Positions 56,201 through 63,298 of a DNA stretch of 64,000 nucleotides are shown here, piece by piece. Origin of the DNA: Panacibacter microcysteis (lineage in GTDB: Bacteria; Bacteroidota; Bacteroidia; Chitinophagales; Chitinophagaceae); contig NZ_JADWYR010000002.1 of the NCBI RefSeq assembly GCF_015831355.1, positions 248,001 through 312,000 on the forward strand, read 5' to 3'. Both the position numbers and the translations under genes were made by a program. Numbering within the stretch: the first letter of the stretch is position 1; every line of letters begins with the position of its first letter. Below the pieces are notes generated by a model, which had not been told where the DNA came from, ran no database searches, and worked only from the letters and a program-made list of their open reading frames with translations.

Positions 56201-56633
56201 AGCCACTGCAGCAAAAATTTATGGCAATGACAATAAAACGCTTGTGCTAACCTGCGATGAAACACAAACATGCTGGATAGAAAATACCGGTAACGGAAAG
56301 TTCATAAAGCATGTATTACCCAAAGAAGCACAGTTTGCACCCGTAAATGCGTTGCTGTGTGCCGATATAGACAATGATGGTATAAAAGACATCTTACTCG
56401 CAGGCAACGAATACCAGGCCGATGTGATGACGGGCCGCTACGATGCTTCTTATGGCTGTTTCCTGAAAGGCGCACCAGGCGGGCAATTTAAAGCTGTGCC
56501 GCCCGTGGCAAGCGGTTTTAAAACAAGTGGCGATGTAAAAGATCTTAAGTTGGTAACTACCGCGAAAGGAAGGTTGGTCATTGCTGCGGTTAACGATGAT
56601 TACCTCGAAGTATTTGGCATAAAAATGCAGTAA
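53286..56633 (+). CDS. ASPIC/UnbV and VCBS/FG-GAP repeat lipoprotein
   Basis: 1115 residues. Lipoprotein signal with lipobox FISC (cysteine about residue 20). Many calcium-binding FG-GAP/VCBS repeats with D-x-N-x-D-G-x-x-D signatures (e.g. LDVNNDGLKDLFFGGN, VSVADINADGYDDVYLC) form two beta-propellers (about 40-480 and 640-1080). Between them sits an ASPIC/UnbV domain (about 520-600; RGYLSTVDTRMLFGTG). Surface-exposed and presumably adhesion or glycan related; such genes often accompany SusC/SusD pairs. It converges with the LacI regulator across a gap with a repeat pair. Confidence 0.9.
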   Translation: MKCKPAFPAACIIMSLIFISCNNAGNPGLFTSLPSTESGITFTNTIDETTLPGDALNEFAYMGGGVGVLDVNNDGLKDLFFGGNQVSSKLYLNKGNNHFEDITQAAGVATTDWITGVSVADINADGYDDVYLCTYGKTLGTRSANLLFINRHNNTFTQEAATYGLADTSYSTQAVFFDYDKDGDLDMYLSNYLLNASYSANNLYPKDLSGRSKANDRLYKNTGVQNGHPYFEDVTLQAGIKDDGYGLGVSVCDFNMDGYPDVLVCGDFISNDNLWLNNRNGTFTDVLNVATRHQSYSSMGCDAADINNDGLFDFASVDMMPEDNERKKQTFSFMNYERYQQERRLGYAPEFMRNMLQLNNGNTFRGDTALPFFSEIGQLAGISETDWSWSILFADFNNDGFKDAHITNGIGRDFINADFISFSQTAVGNSDAERRKVLRDKLVALKHVELSNYLYINNGDYTFNDRTDSSGLSENAMSNGAVYADLDNDNDLDLVVNNINKPAFVLINNANSSKAPKAGHSIAFELKGDSLNTRGFGAKVFVYANGTAQVQEQYPVRGYLSTVDTRMLFGTGTNTTLDSVVVVWANNHTQVLRNCVADTLYTLRQQDAVAQWQPASLRQQATLFTDMTAAVNAGYRHADVEYNDYAEQRLLPQKYSQLGPLMAEGDVNNDGLTDFYTGAAFNTQAKLFIQQRNGSFTGKDFVPASKFTEDAAAAFFDADKDGDQDLLITYGDMRYADTSMFYHPQLYLNDGKGNFSLSANAIAPAVKTIAGCVAVADYDADGDIDVFIGGRVSKQFPSSPDSYLLQNNHGVFTDVTGTVCSGLSKAGMVTGAQWADIDNDQHPDLVIAGEYMPVRFFKNNGKQLTEITATTGLQQMNGLWRSLLATDLDNDGDTDFIAGNLGLNCNYHTSATYPMMLYAKDIDNNGSIDPVMFYYIKDGGKRTLYPSVSKDQLAGQVPAIKKQFLLNKDFAKATAAKIYGNDNKTLVLTCDETQTCWIENTGNGKFIKHVLPKEAQFAPVNALLCADIDNDGIKDILLAGNEYQADVMTGRYDASYGCFLKGAPGGQFKAVPPVASGFKTSGDVKDLKLVTTAKGRLVIAAVNDDYLEVFGIKMQ

Positions 56634-56673
56634 GCTGGCAAAAGATAAATTTGTTACCGGCTGTAGTTTTTTA

Positions 56674-56704
56674 TGGCATCGTCCCTTGTGTCACTCACTT
56701 GTGC
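56674..56704 (-). repeat. Intergenic repeat family, copy 16 (class A core)
   Basis: Core 56685-56704 on the minus strand with GTGC for GTAC and CTTG for GTTG; extension GGCATCGTCC as in copy 7. Forms an inverted pair with copy 17. Confidence 0.85.
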
Positions 56705-56820
56705 CGCATATCTTGTGTCATCAGCGAAGCACTGCTGCTGTCTTCTTATCAATCCTGTCAGCAGCTAACAGTTATACTGCTTCGCTTTCATCTCCGCGTT
56801 TGCTGCATCAGCTTCCTGCC

Positions 56821-56849
56821 GTACAAGAGTGCGACGCAACAGGCGATGA
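56821..56849 (+). repeat. Intergenic repeat family, copy 17 (class B core)
   Basis: Exact class B core with AGGCGATGA. The sequence before it (56779-56815) matches the reverse complement of the bases after copy 1. Inverted partner of copy 16, 116 bases apart. Confidence 0.9.
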
Positions 56850-56925
56850 GCAATGGTACAAATGCCGGCTCCATAGTAAAATCGCTAGTATTAATAACGG
56901 GTAATAAAAGTGATACACAGTCGGG

Positions 56926-57960
56926 TTAGTCTTTGCCTTTTTTCAGCGAAGATTCTCTAACGATCAGTTCAGATTTGATGATAACGGTATTGGTAAGATT
57001 CATGTCCCATATACCTTTCAGGTGGTTGACCAGTGTTCTTGCCACCACCTGTCCCATTTCAAAGCCGGGGTAGTTGATGGTGGTAAGTTTGGGGCTGATG
57101 ACTTTACCAATACTATCGTTGTTAAAGCCCACAACAGCAATATCCTGCGGCACACGAATGCCTGCATCTTTCAGGTTTTGTATTACCACGGCCGCGCAAA
57201 AATCGTTGGTGATAAATATACCATCGGGCAAATGTTTCATGGCGAGAATGCGTTTTGCAGACCTGATGGCGTCTTCTTCTTTAAACCCATCGATGATCAC
57301 CAGCTTTTCGTCGTATTTTATTTTGTGGTCTTCGAGTGCTTTTTTATAACCGTTCTTTCTTTCAGAATATACATTACGCTTAAGGCTTGACGTAATATGT
57401 GCTATGCGTTTGCAGCCCTGCGCTATCAGGTGCGCCGTGGCATCGTAACCCGCCTGGTAGTTGTTGATGATCACTTTGGCAGCGTCACTTTTCTCAAACA
57501 CACGGTCGAAAAAAACCACCGGTATGTTTTTATTCTGGAACTGTTTAAAATGGTTGAGGTCGTCCGTATCAAAAGAGAGCGATGCAATGATGCCATCTAC
57601 ACGCTTGTGAAAAAAGTTGTTGGCGTTCACTACTTCGATCTTCGCGTTTTCGCCTGAGTGCCCGATGATGAGATTGTATTTGCTTTCTGTGGCTACTTTT
57701 TCAATGCCGGCAAGTACCGATGTTATAAACTGGCTGTTCAGTTCATGCAGTATTACACCAATGGTATGTGTTTTTTGCATGCGCAGGTTGCGGGCAAACG
57801 GATTGTGCTGGTAGCCCAGCTTTTCGGCAAGTTCGGTAATCTTTTTACGGGTAGCCGCGCTGATGGTGGGGTTGTTATTCAGCGCACGGCTTACGGTAGA
57901 GGGCGCTATACCGATTTTGCTTGCAATATCGTAAATGGTTATTTCCTTTTCTGTTTTCAC
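56926..57960 (-). CDS. LacI-family transcriptional regulator
   Basis: 344 residues from GTG at 57960. The N-terminal HTH is ITIYDIASKIGIAPSTVSRA, followed by LNNNPTISAATRKKITELAE and the hinge helix, then a periplasmic-binding-protein-like sensor domain (about 60-340) with GVILHELNSQFITSVLAG and VVFFDRVFE. The ORF extends upstream to a TTG (58014), but that start lies in a probable operator and adds no family sequence. A sugar or sugar derivative should release it from DNA. Diverges from the SusC/SusD pair, likely its target and its own gene. Confidence 0.93.
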   Translation of the reverse strand: MKTEKEITIYDIASKIGIAPSTVSRALNNNPTISAATRKKITELAEKLGYQHNPFARNLRMQKTHTIGVILHELNSQFITSVLAGIEKVATESKYNLIIGHSGENAKIEVVNANNFFHKRVDGIIASLSFDTDDLNHFKQFQNKNIPVVFFDRVFEKSDAAKVIINNYQAGYDATAHLIAQGCKRIAHITSSLKRNVYSERKNGYKKALEDHKIKYDEKLVIIDGFKEEDAIRSAKRILAMKHLPDGIFITNDFCAAVVIQNLKDAGIRVPQDIAVVGFNNDSIGKVISPKLTTINYPGFEMGQVVARTLVNHLKGIWDMNLTNTVIIKSELIVRESSLKKGKD

Positions 57961-58010
57961 GCAGTGGCAAAATTGCTCATAATTAATAAGCAACTGTAAA
58001 AAAATTTTAT

Positions 58011-58022
58011 GCAATCGGTTGC
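58011..58022. promoter_or_regulatory. Probable LacI-family operator 1
   Basis: GCAATCGGTTGC has arms GCAA/TTGC around a central CG (10 of 12 bases self-complementary). It shares G-N-AATCGGTT-N-C with operator 2 and overlaps the predicted -33 element of a rightward promoter. Confidence 0.6.
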
Positions 58023-58048
58023 TAAAAATAAAAAAAGCTTTACTTTAG
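58019..58048 (+). promoter_or_regulatory. Candidate rightward promoter toward the second SusC gene
   Basis: TTG at 58019-58021, 19-base spacer, TACTTTAG (58041-58048) matching TAnnTTTG at all but the last two positions combined into AG. Operator 1 covers the -33 element. It would leave a leader of about 270 bases before susC. Confidence 0.4.
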
Positions 58049-58145
58049 GCCTCATAACCGTCATTAACAGGGCTTAAGAGGAAAATTTTTTTGAGTGAAA
58101 ACGAAACCTGTGCAGCGTAAAAGTGTTTGTTGATGTCTTTTTTCC

Positions 58146-58157
58146 GAAATCGGTTTC
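58146..58157. promoter_or_regulatory. Probable LacI-family operator 2
   Basis: GAAATCGGTTTC has the same AATCGGTT centre and paired arms as operator 1, 124 bases further downstream in the lacI-susC gap. Two such sites would permit looping. Confidence 0.6.
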
Positions 58158-58324
58158 ACAACCATAATTGCCGTAATTAAGCTGCTGCCATTGAACTAAT
58201 TCAAAAACAAATTGCTATGCCTTTTTTCCATCATTGCCGCGGAAACCCGCCTCTGAGCTGAATTCCACAGCCATTAACATGAATACGTGCCACAAAAACA
58301 CATTAAAAATTTAAACCAACGCTT

Positions 58325-61300
58325 ATGTCCATTTCGCTTCCTCAATGTTTAACCAGGAAACTCACCCGCATTTTTCAAAAACACAGGTTGTTGTACCTGC
58401 TCATGATCGTTTTTGCACCGATGCTTGCAAGTGCTCAAAACCAAACCTTCACCGGAACCGTTAAAGACGAAACAGGAAAGCCGCTTGCCGGTGTGTCTGT
58501 TGTGCTGAAAGGTTCATCCAAAGGAACGGTGACCAATGAACAGGGTGTATTCACCATATCAGCCACAGCGGGTTCAACACTTGTACTCAGCTCTGTTGGC
58601 TATGACAATAAAGAAGTTGTGCTGGATGCACAAACCACGCTCAGTATTGCACTTACTGCCGGCAACCAGCGGCTGGACGATGTGATCGTAGTAGGTTACG
58701 GTACACAGAAACGTACCGCGGTTACGGGCGCCATTTCTACCGTAAACAGCAAGACCATTAATGAAATACCTGTCGTAAGCGTGCAGCAGGCATTGCAGGG
58801 CAGGGTGCCCGGCGTAAACGTTGTAAGCAACGGTAGCCCGGGTACACAACCGATTGTAACGATAAGAGGTATCAGTTCTATTTCTTATGCTTCTAATCCA
58901 TTGTACGTGGTAGATGGTTTTCCTACGGGCGATCTATCGACCATCGATACCCGCGATATAGAATCTGTGGATGTATTAAAGGATGCATCTGCAGCGGCCA
59001 TTTATGGTTCAAGAGCAACCAATGGTGTAATTATTATCACCACGAAAAAGGGCAGGAGAGACGGTCAGATGCATGTAAACCTTAATTCTTATTATGGTAT
59101 ACAGAATGTAACAGAAAGATTGAGTTTACTCAATCCCGAACAGTTTGACCAGTATGCCATTGCATACCGGGGTAGTGCGGTGCAAAGACGTTCTGACCCT
59201 GCATGGGTAAACAAACCTATTTATCAGGGTGCAACTGCTACCTACGGCAACAATGTTACCGACTGGCAGGATGCTTACTTTAAACAGGGAGCTATGACCC
59301 AGACCAACATTGGACTGAGCGGTGGGAATGAAGTGTCCCGCTTTTATGCTTCCGGCAGCTTTTTAGACCAGACAGGTACGGCGCCAACGGTAGCGTACCG
59401 CAGGTATAATTTCCGCATCAACTCAGATCATAAGATCAGCAAAACATTCAGCTTTGGCGAAAACCTGTATGCAGCCTATGCAGACCAGGATTACGACAAC
59501 AATGAGACCGGCACAAGGTCTAACCTGGTAAATGTGATCAAGATGATGCCCTATATGCCGGTGTATGATCCTACTACGAATGGTGGCTTCAGGGGTGTGA
59601 ATTCCGTATTGGATGGTGGTGACCCGACCAACCCGATCGAAGACGCTGTATTGAAAAACCCGGGTACAAGGAGCACTTTAAAAATACTGGGAACAATCTA
59701 CGCCGAAGTAAACTTTACAAGCTGGCTGAAATTCCGTTCCACTTTTGGTATAGATTACGCCAATGGTCTCGACTACCGTTTTTCACCCATCTTCAACGAC
59801 AGCGGAACAGTTGCAGGCTCCAGTGCCATACAGGCTACAATTACCAATAACAGGGCTGTATCTTCAGTACAGTTGTATACAGAACAGCTTACGTTTGATA
59901 AAACCTTTGGCAACCATCACGTAAACGCCATTGCGGTATACGAATACCAGGGCCAGCGGATAAAAAATGAAAATGCCAGCGGTAACCAGCTTTCCAATGA
60001 TCTCAAAACCTTGAACAATGCCAGCAATGTATCCGTACAAACGCTGGTAGCAGATTATAATATCATCTCCCTGATCGGTCGCTTAAGCTACGACTATAAA
60101 GGCAAATACCTCTTTAGTGCAGCACTGCGCCGTGATGGTGGTTCTTACTGGGCACCGGGTAACAAATGGCAGACATTTCCATCTGCTTCTGTTGGCTGGA
60201 GAATTGACCAGGAACCATTCATGCAAAACCAGAATAAAATATCAGAACTTAAACTCAGGGCGGGTTATGGTATTACCGGTTTAAATGGTGCCGTACTGGG
60301 CAGCTCACCATGGCAGGTGTTTGTTAATTCCAACAGCGCTTATTACCCGTTTGGCAACGCTGCTACCAGCGGACCTGCTTCTTCCATCCAGCGCCTCGGA
60401 AATAAAGATCTGGAGTGGGAAACAACCAAACAGATCAACGTGGGCCTCGACCTTGGTTTATTCAGCAATGCCCTTACGCTATCTGCAGAATATTACCAGC
60501 GTAAAACAGACAACCTGATCCTGGCCGTGCCGCTTTCTCCAAGTATGGGTTATTTGTCCAGCACTGTTATTACCAACGTGGCGGGCATGCAAAATAATGG
60601 TGTTGAATTACAGCTGGGTTACAACAAAAGAAAAGGCGATTTCCAGTGGAACGCCACAGCCAATGTAAGCTTCATCAAAAATAATATTTACAGGCTTGCC
60701 GAAGGTGTTCCAAACATTGAGGCCGGTGCTGATGTAGATTTAACGCTGGGTTATAACGTAACGAATACCGCTATCGGCCAGCCCGTGCAGTCATTTTACG
60801 GCTGGGAAACAGAAGGCATCTTCCAGAGCGAAGATGAAGTGAGTAAACATGCCTTCCAGACTGCAGGTACTGCTGCCGGTGATATCAAATTCAAAGACCT
60901 CAACGGCGATGGTGTGATCGATAACAATGACCGCACTTTTCTTGGCAGCTTTATTCCGAAGTTTACCTATGCACTTAATTTAGGCGCTAACTATAAAGGA
61001 TTTGGTCTTTCTGTATTTTTCCAGGGTGTGCAGGGCAATAAAATTTACAATGCATTAAGAACAACAACCGAAGGTATGGTGCGCTTCTTTAATGCCGGTA
61101 CGGCAGTGTTGGATGCATGGACGCCAACCAATACCAATACAAGTGTACCACGCGCCATCTCAGCAGATCCAAACCAGAATGCACGCCCTTCTACCCGTTT
61201 CCTGGAAGATGGCTCGTACCTGCGTTTGAAAAACATCATGCTTAGTTACAACGTAAGCGACAAGTTCCTCAGGTCTGTAACAAAAGGAGCGATCAGGAAC

Positions 61301-61471
61301 TTCAATATTTATGTTTCTGCGCAGAACATACTTACGTTTACAAAATACACTGGTTATGATCCTGAAGTAGGTAACAGGGCACCGAATGCATCTTCACTGA
61401 CTAACGGAATTGATTATGCCGTATACCCGCAGCCTAAAGGTTACCAGGTAGGTATCAGTACAAACTTTTAA
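58325..61471 (+). CDS. SusC/RagA-family TonB-dependent transporter (second)
   Basis: 1048 residues. Signal peptide (about 1-37, ending APMLASAQN), carboxypeptidase D-regulatory-like domain (about 40-115; FTGTVKDETGKPLAGVSVVL), TonB box LDDVIVVGYGTQKRTA, plug (130-240) with GISSISYASNPLYVVDG and SVDVLKDASAAAIYGSRATN, then a barrel ending with QPKGYQVGISTNF. Distinct from the first SusC in the plug and sequence, so a different substrate is expected. Followed after 36 bases by its SusD partner. Confidence 0.96.
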   Translation: MSISLPQCLTRKLTRIFQKHRLLYLLMIVFAPMLASAQNQTFTGTVKDETGKPLAGVSVVLKGSSKGTVTNEQGVFTISATAGSTLVLSSVGYDNKEVVLDAQTTLSIALTAGNQRLDDVIVVGYGTQKRTAVTGAISTVNSKTINEIPVVSVQQALQGRVPGVNVVSNGSPGTQPIVTIRGISSISYASNPLYVVDGFPTGDLSTIDTRDIESVDVLKDASAAAIYGSRATNGVIIITTKKGRRDGQMHVNLNSYYGIQNVTERLSLLNPEQFDQYAIAYRGSAVQRRSDPAWVNKPIYQGATATYGNNVTDWQDAYFKQGAMTQTNIGLSGGNEVSRFYASGSFLDQTGTAPTVAYRRYNFRINSDHKISKTFSFGENLYAAYADQDYDNNETGTRSNLVNVIKMMPYMPVYDPTTNGGFRGVNSVLDGGDPTNPIEDAVLKNPGTRSTLKILGTIYAEVNFTSWLKFRSTFGIDYANGLDYRFSPIFNDSGTVAGSSAIQATITNNRAVSSVQLYTEQLTFDKTFGNHHVNAIAVYEYQGQRIKNENASGNQLSNDLKTLNNASNVSVQTLVADYNIISLIGRLSYDYKGKYLFSAALRRDGGSYWAPGNKWQTFPSASVGWRIDQEPFMQNQNKISELKLRAGYGITGLNGAVLGSSPWQVFVNSNSAYYPFGNAATSGPASSIQRLGNKDLEWETTKQINVGLDLGLFSNALTLSAEYYQRKTDNLILAVPLSPSMGYLSSTVITNVAGMQNNGVELQLGYNKRKGDFQWNATANVSFIKNNIYRLAEGVPNIEAGADVDLTLGYNVTNTAIGQPVQSFYGWETEGIFQSEDEVSKHAFQTAGTAAGDIKFKDLNGDGVIDNNDRTFLGSFIPKFTYALNLGANYKGFGLSVFFQGVQGNKIYNALRTTTEGMVRFFNAGTAVLDAWTPTNTNTSVPRAISADPNQNARPSTRFLEDGSYLRLKNIMLSYNVSDKFLRSVTKGAIRNFNIYVSAQNILTFTKYTGYDPEVGNRAPNASSLTNGIDYAVYPQPKGYQVGISTNF

Positions 61472-61507
61472 AACCAGATCTGCAAGAATTGTATAAATAA
61501 AATAATT

Positions 61508-63025
61508 ATGAACAGGAATATTAAAATATGGGTTACTGCAACAGGTTTGGGCATTGCCGCCATTGTTGCATGTAATAAAAAACTGGATGTAACTGATCAG
61601 AATAATCCAACAACAGAGAGCTATTTTAAAACCGCTGCCGAACTGCAGAATGGCGTAAATGCCATTTATTCCACGCTTCGTTCCGGAAACCTTGTGGGGC
61701 GCGAATGGTTCTTTACGCATGACATGCGGGGCAGCGAGACTGCACCCGGCGGTGCGCAACTGGAGGCACCAAGAGCAGAGTTGTTAAAGCAGCCTGCGCC
61801 TTCTTCTTCCAATGCTGTAATGACAAGTATCTGGACGGGCACTTACCAGATGATCAACAGGGCCAACCTGGTGATTTCAAAAGCGCCTGATGTTACAGAC
61901 AATCCCGCATCAAGGGATATATCTGTGGGAGAAGCGGAATTCCTGCGTGCCTGGGCTTACTTCGAACTCGTAAGCATGTGGGGTGATGTACCATTATACA
62001 CAGAGCCCGTTGCTTCTGCTTCTGATTTTAAAGCAAAATCACCGGCTGCTGATATCTATAACCTCATTATAAGCGACCTGACTGACGCTGCAGCAAAGCT
62101 ACCGGCAGTTGCATCGCAGGGTGGCAGGGCCACCAGTGGTGCTGCCAATGCATTGCTGGGCAGGGTGCAGATGCAAAATGGTGATTACGCCGCCGCAAAA
62201 GAAGCGCTGTTGAAAGTATACGGCAAATACAGCCTGGTACCGTTTTTACACAACTTCGACGGAGACGTAAGACTGGGTGCCACAGAGCTTACTGCGGGTC
62301 ATGAATTTAACGCTGAATCAATTTTCGAAGTTGCTTTTGTAGACAGGGGCGACAACAACTTTAACTGGGGTTATACCGGCGAAGGCGCTACTGCAAATTC
62401 GACCACCATGCGTAGCCAGGAATATGGTATAGTATGGGGTAACGTGGTACCATCAGACCTGGTGTTGAATGAATTTGAACCCAACGACCCACGCTACAAA
62501 TTCACCATCTTCGAATCTGGTGATAAAATCAAAACTATGGCTGGCACCGAACCCGGCGTGGCTCTTACCGAAGATGGTATGAACGTGGCACAGAGTAACC
62601 GTGATGGTGTATTGAAAAAAAGAGTGTACCGCAAATATTCTATACTAGACTGGACCGACGATGGTTTTCACCCGGATGGTATTAACCAGCGCATGATACG
62701 CTATGCAGACGTTTTGCTGATGCTGGCCGAGTGTGAAGCTGAAACAGGTAACCCTGCCGGTGCAGCCAGGTACATCAACGAAGTACGTGCAAGGCCGGGT
62801 GTAAATATGCCTGCCATTACCACAGGTTCAAAAGAACAGGCTATAGAAGCAGTAATGCATGAAAGAATTGTAGAACTGGCCGGTGAAGAAGTGAACAACA
62901 TTGATATACTCAGGTGGAGAGCAAGAGGCTATTATCCTTCTATCAGGCCTGATCCAAAACCAGGACAGGTAAGCCTTTTCCCGATACCTGCAAGTGAAAC
63001 GTCCACAAACCCTCTCATACAATAG
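61508..63025 (+). CDS. SusD/RagB-family lipoprotein (second)
   Basis: 505 residues. Lipobox IVAC (cysteine about residue 22), N-terminus KLDVTDQNNPTTESYFKTAA and the TPR scaffold with AEFLRAWAYFELVSMWGDVP. C-terminal RagB part ADVLLMLAECEAETGNPAGA and YINEVRARPGV, then VMHERIVELAGEEVNNIDIL. It binds the ligand of the preceding SusC at the surface. A terminator follows 18 bases after the stop. Confidence 0.95.
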   Translation: MNRNIKIWVTATGLGIAAIVACNKKLDVTDQNNPTTESYFKTAAELQNGVNAIYSTLRSGNLVGREWFFTHDMRGSETAPGGAQLEAPRAELLKQPAPSSSNAVMTSIWTGTYQMINRANLVISKAPDVTDNPASRDISVGEAEFLRAWAYFELVSMWGDVPLYTEPVASASDFKAKSPAADIYNLIISDLTDAAAKLPAVASQGGRATSGAANALLGRVQMQNGDYAAAKEALLKVYGKYSLVPFLHNFDGDVRLGATELTAGHEFNAESIFEVAFVDRGDNNFNWGYTGEGATANSTTMRSQEYGIVWGNVVPSDLVLNEFEPNDPRYKFTIFESGDKIKTMAGTEPGVALTEDGMNVAQSNRDGVLKKRVYRKYSILDWTDDGFHPDGINQRMIRYADVLLMLAECEAETGNPAGAARYINEVRARPGVNMPAITTGSKEQAIEAVMHERIVELAGEEVNNIDILRWRARGYYPSIRPDPKPGQVSLFPIPASETSTNPLIQ

Positions 63026-63042
63026 CAGTTTTCAGGTGTTGC

Positions 63043-63075
63043 AAATAGAGGCTTCTTATAGCCTCTATTTTTATT
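63043..63075 (+). terminator. Rho-independent terminator after the second SusC/SusD pair
   Basis: AAATAGAGGC (63043-63052) pairs with GCCTCTATTT (63061-63070), 10 bp, loop TTCTTATA, with the T-rich TTTATT after it. Confidence 0.87.
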
Positions 63076-63145
63076 AACACCCCTTTTAGCAACAATGCCG
63101 GATAATTGTTTGGAGACAGTGGTCTTGCTGCATAAAGTTGCTGCA

Positions 63146-63165
63146 GTACAAGTGAGTGACACAAC
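63146..63165 (+). repeat. Intergenic repeat family, copy 18 (class A core)
   Basis: Exact class A core; the extension reads CGAAGCTTCATAG instead of AGGCGATGCCA. Lies between the second SusD terminator and the next gene. Confidence 0.88.
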
Positions 63166-63298
63166 CGAAGCTTCATAGTAGCAATGCAGTTGCCTTCATA
63201 AAAAAAACATACATTCAATATGCATGTTTGTCAGGCACTGATGGTGTTGTCTTTTAACTGTATTGCATTCGGTGTATTTTTTTGTAAAAAGATGTGCA

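Noticed and set aside
56651-56929. 92- and 72-residue frames between the ASPIC gene and lacI
   Set aside because: They consist largely of repeat copies 16 and 17.
57961-58014. TTG start at 58014 for the LacI regulator
   Set aside because: It adds 18 residues before the HTH with no family match and lies within a likely operator; the GTG at 57960 gives the normal N-terminus.
3941-63165. CRISPR array
   Set aside because: The repeats are far apart, in both orientations, between genes, without regular spacers or Cas genes.
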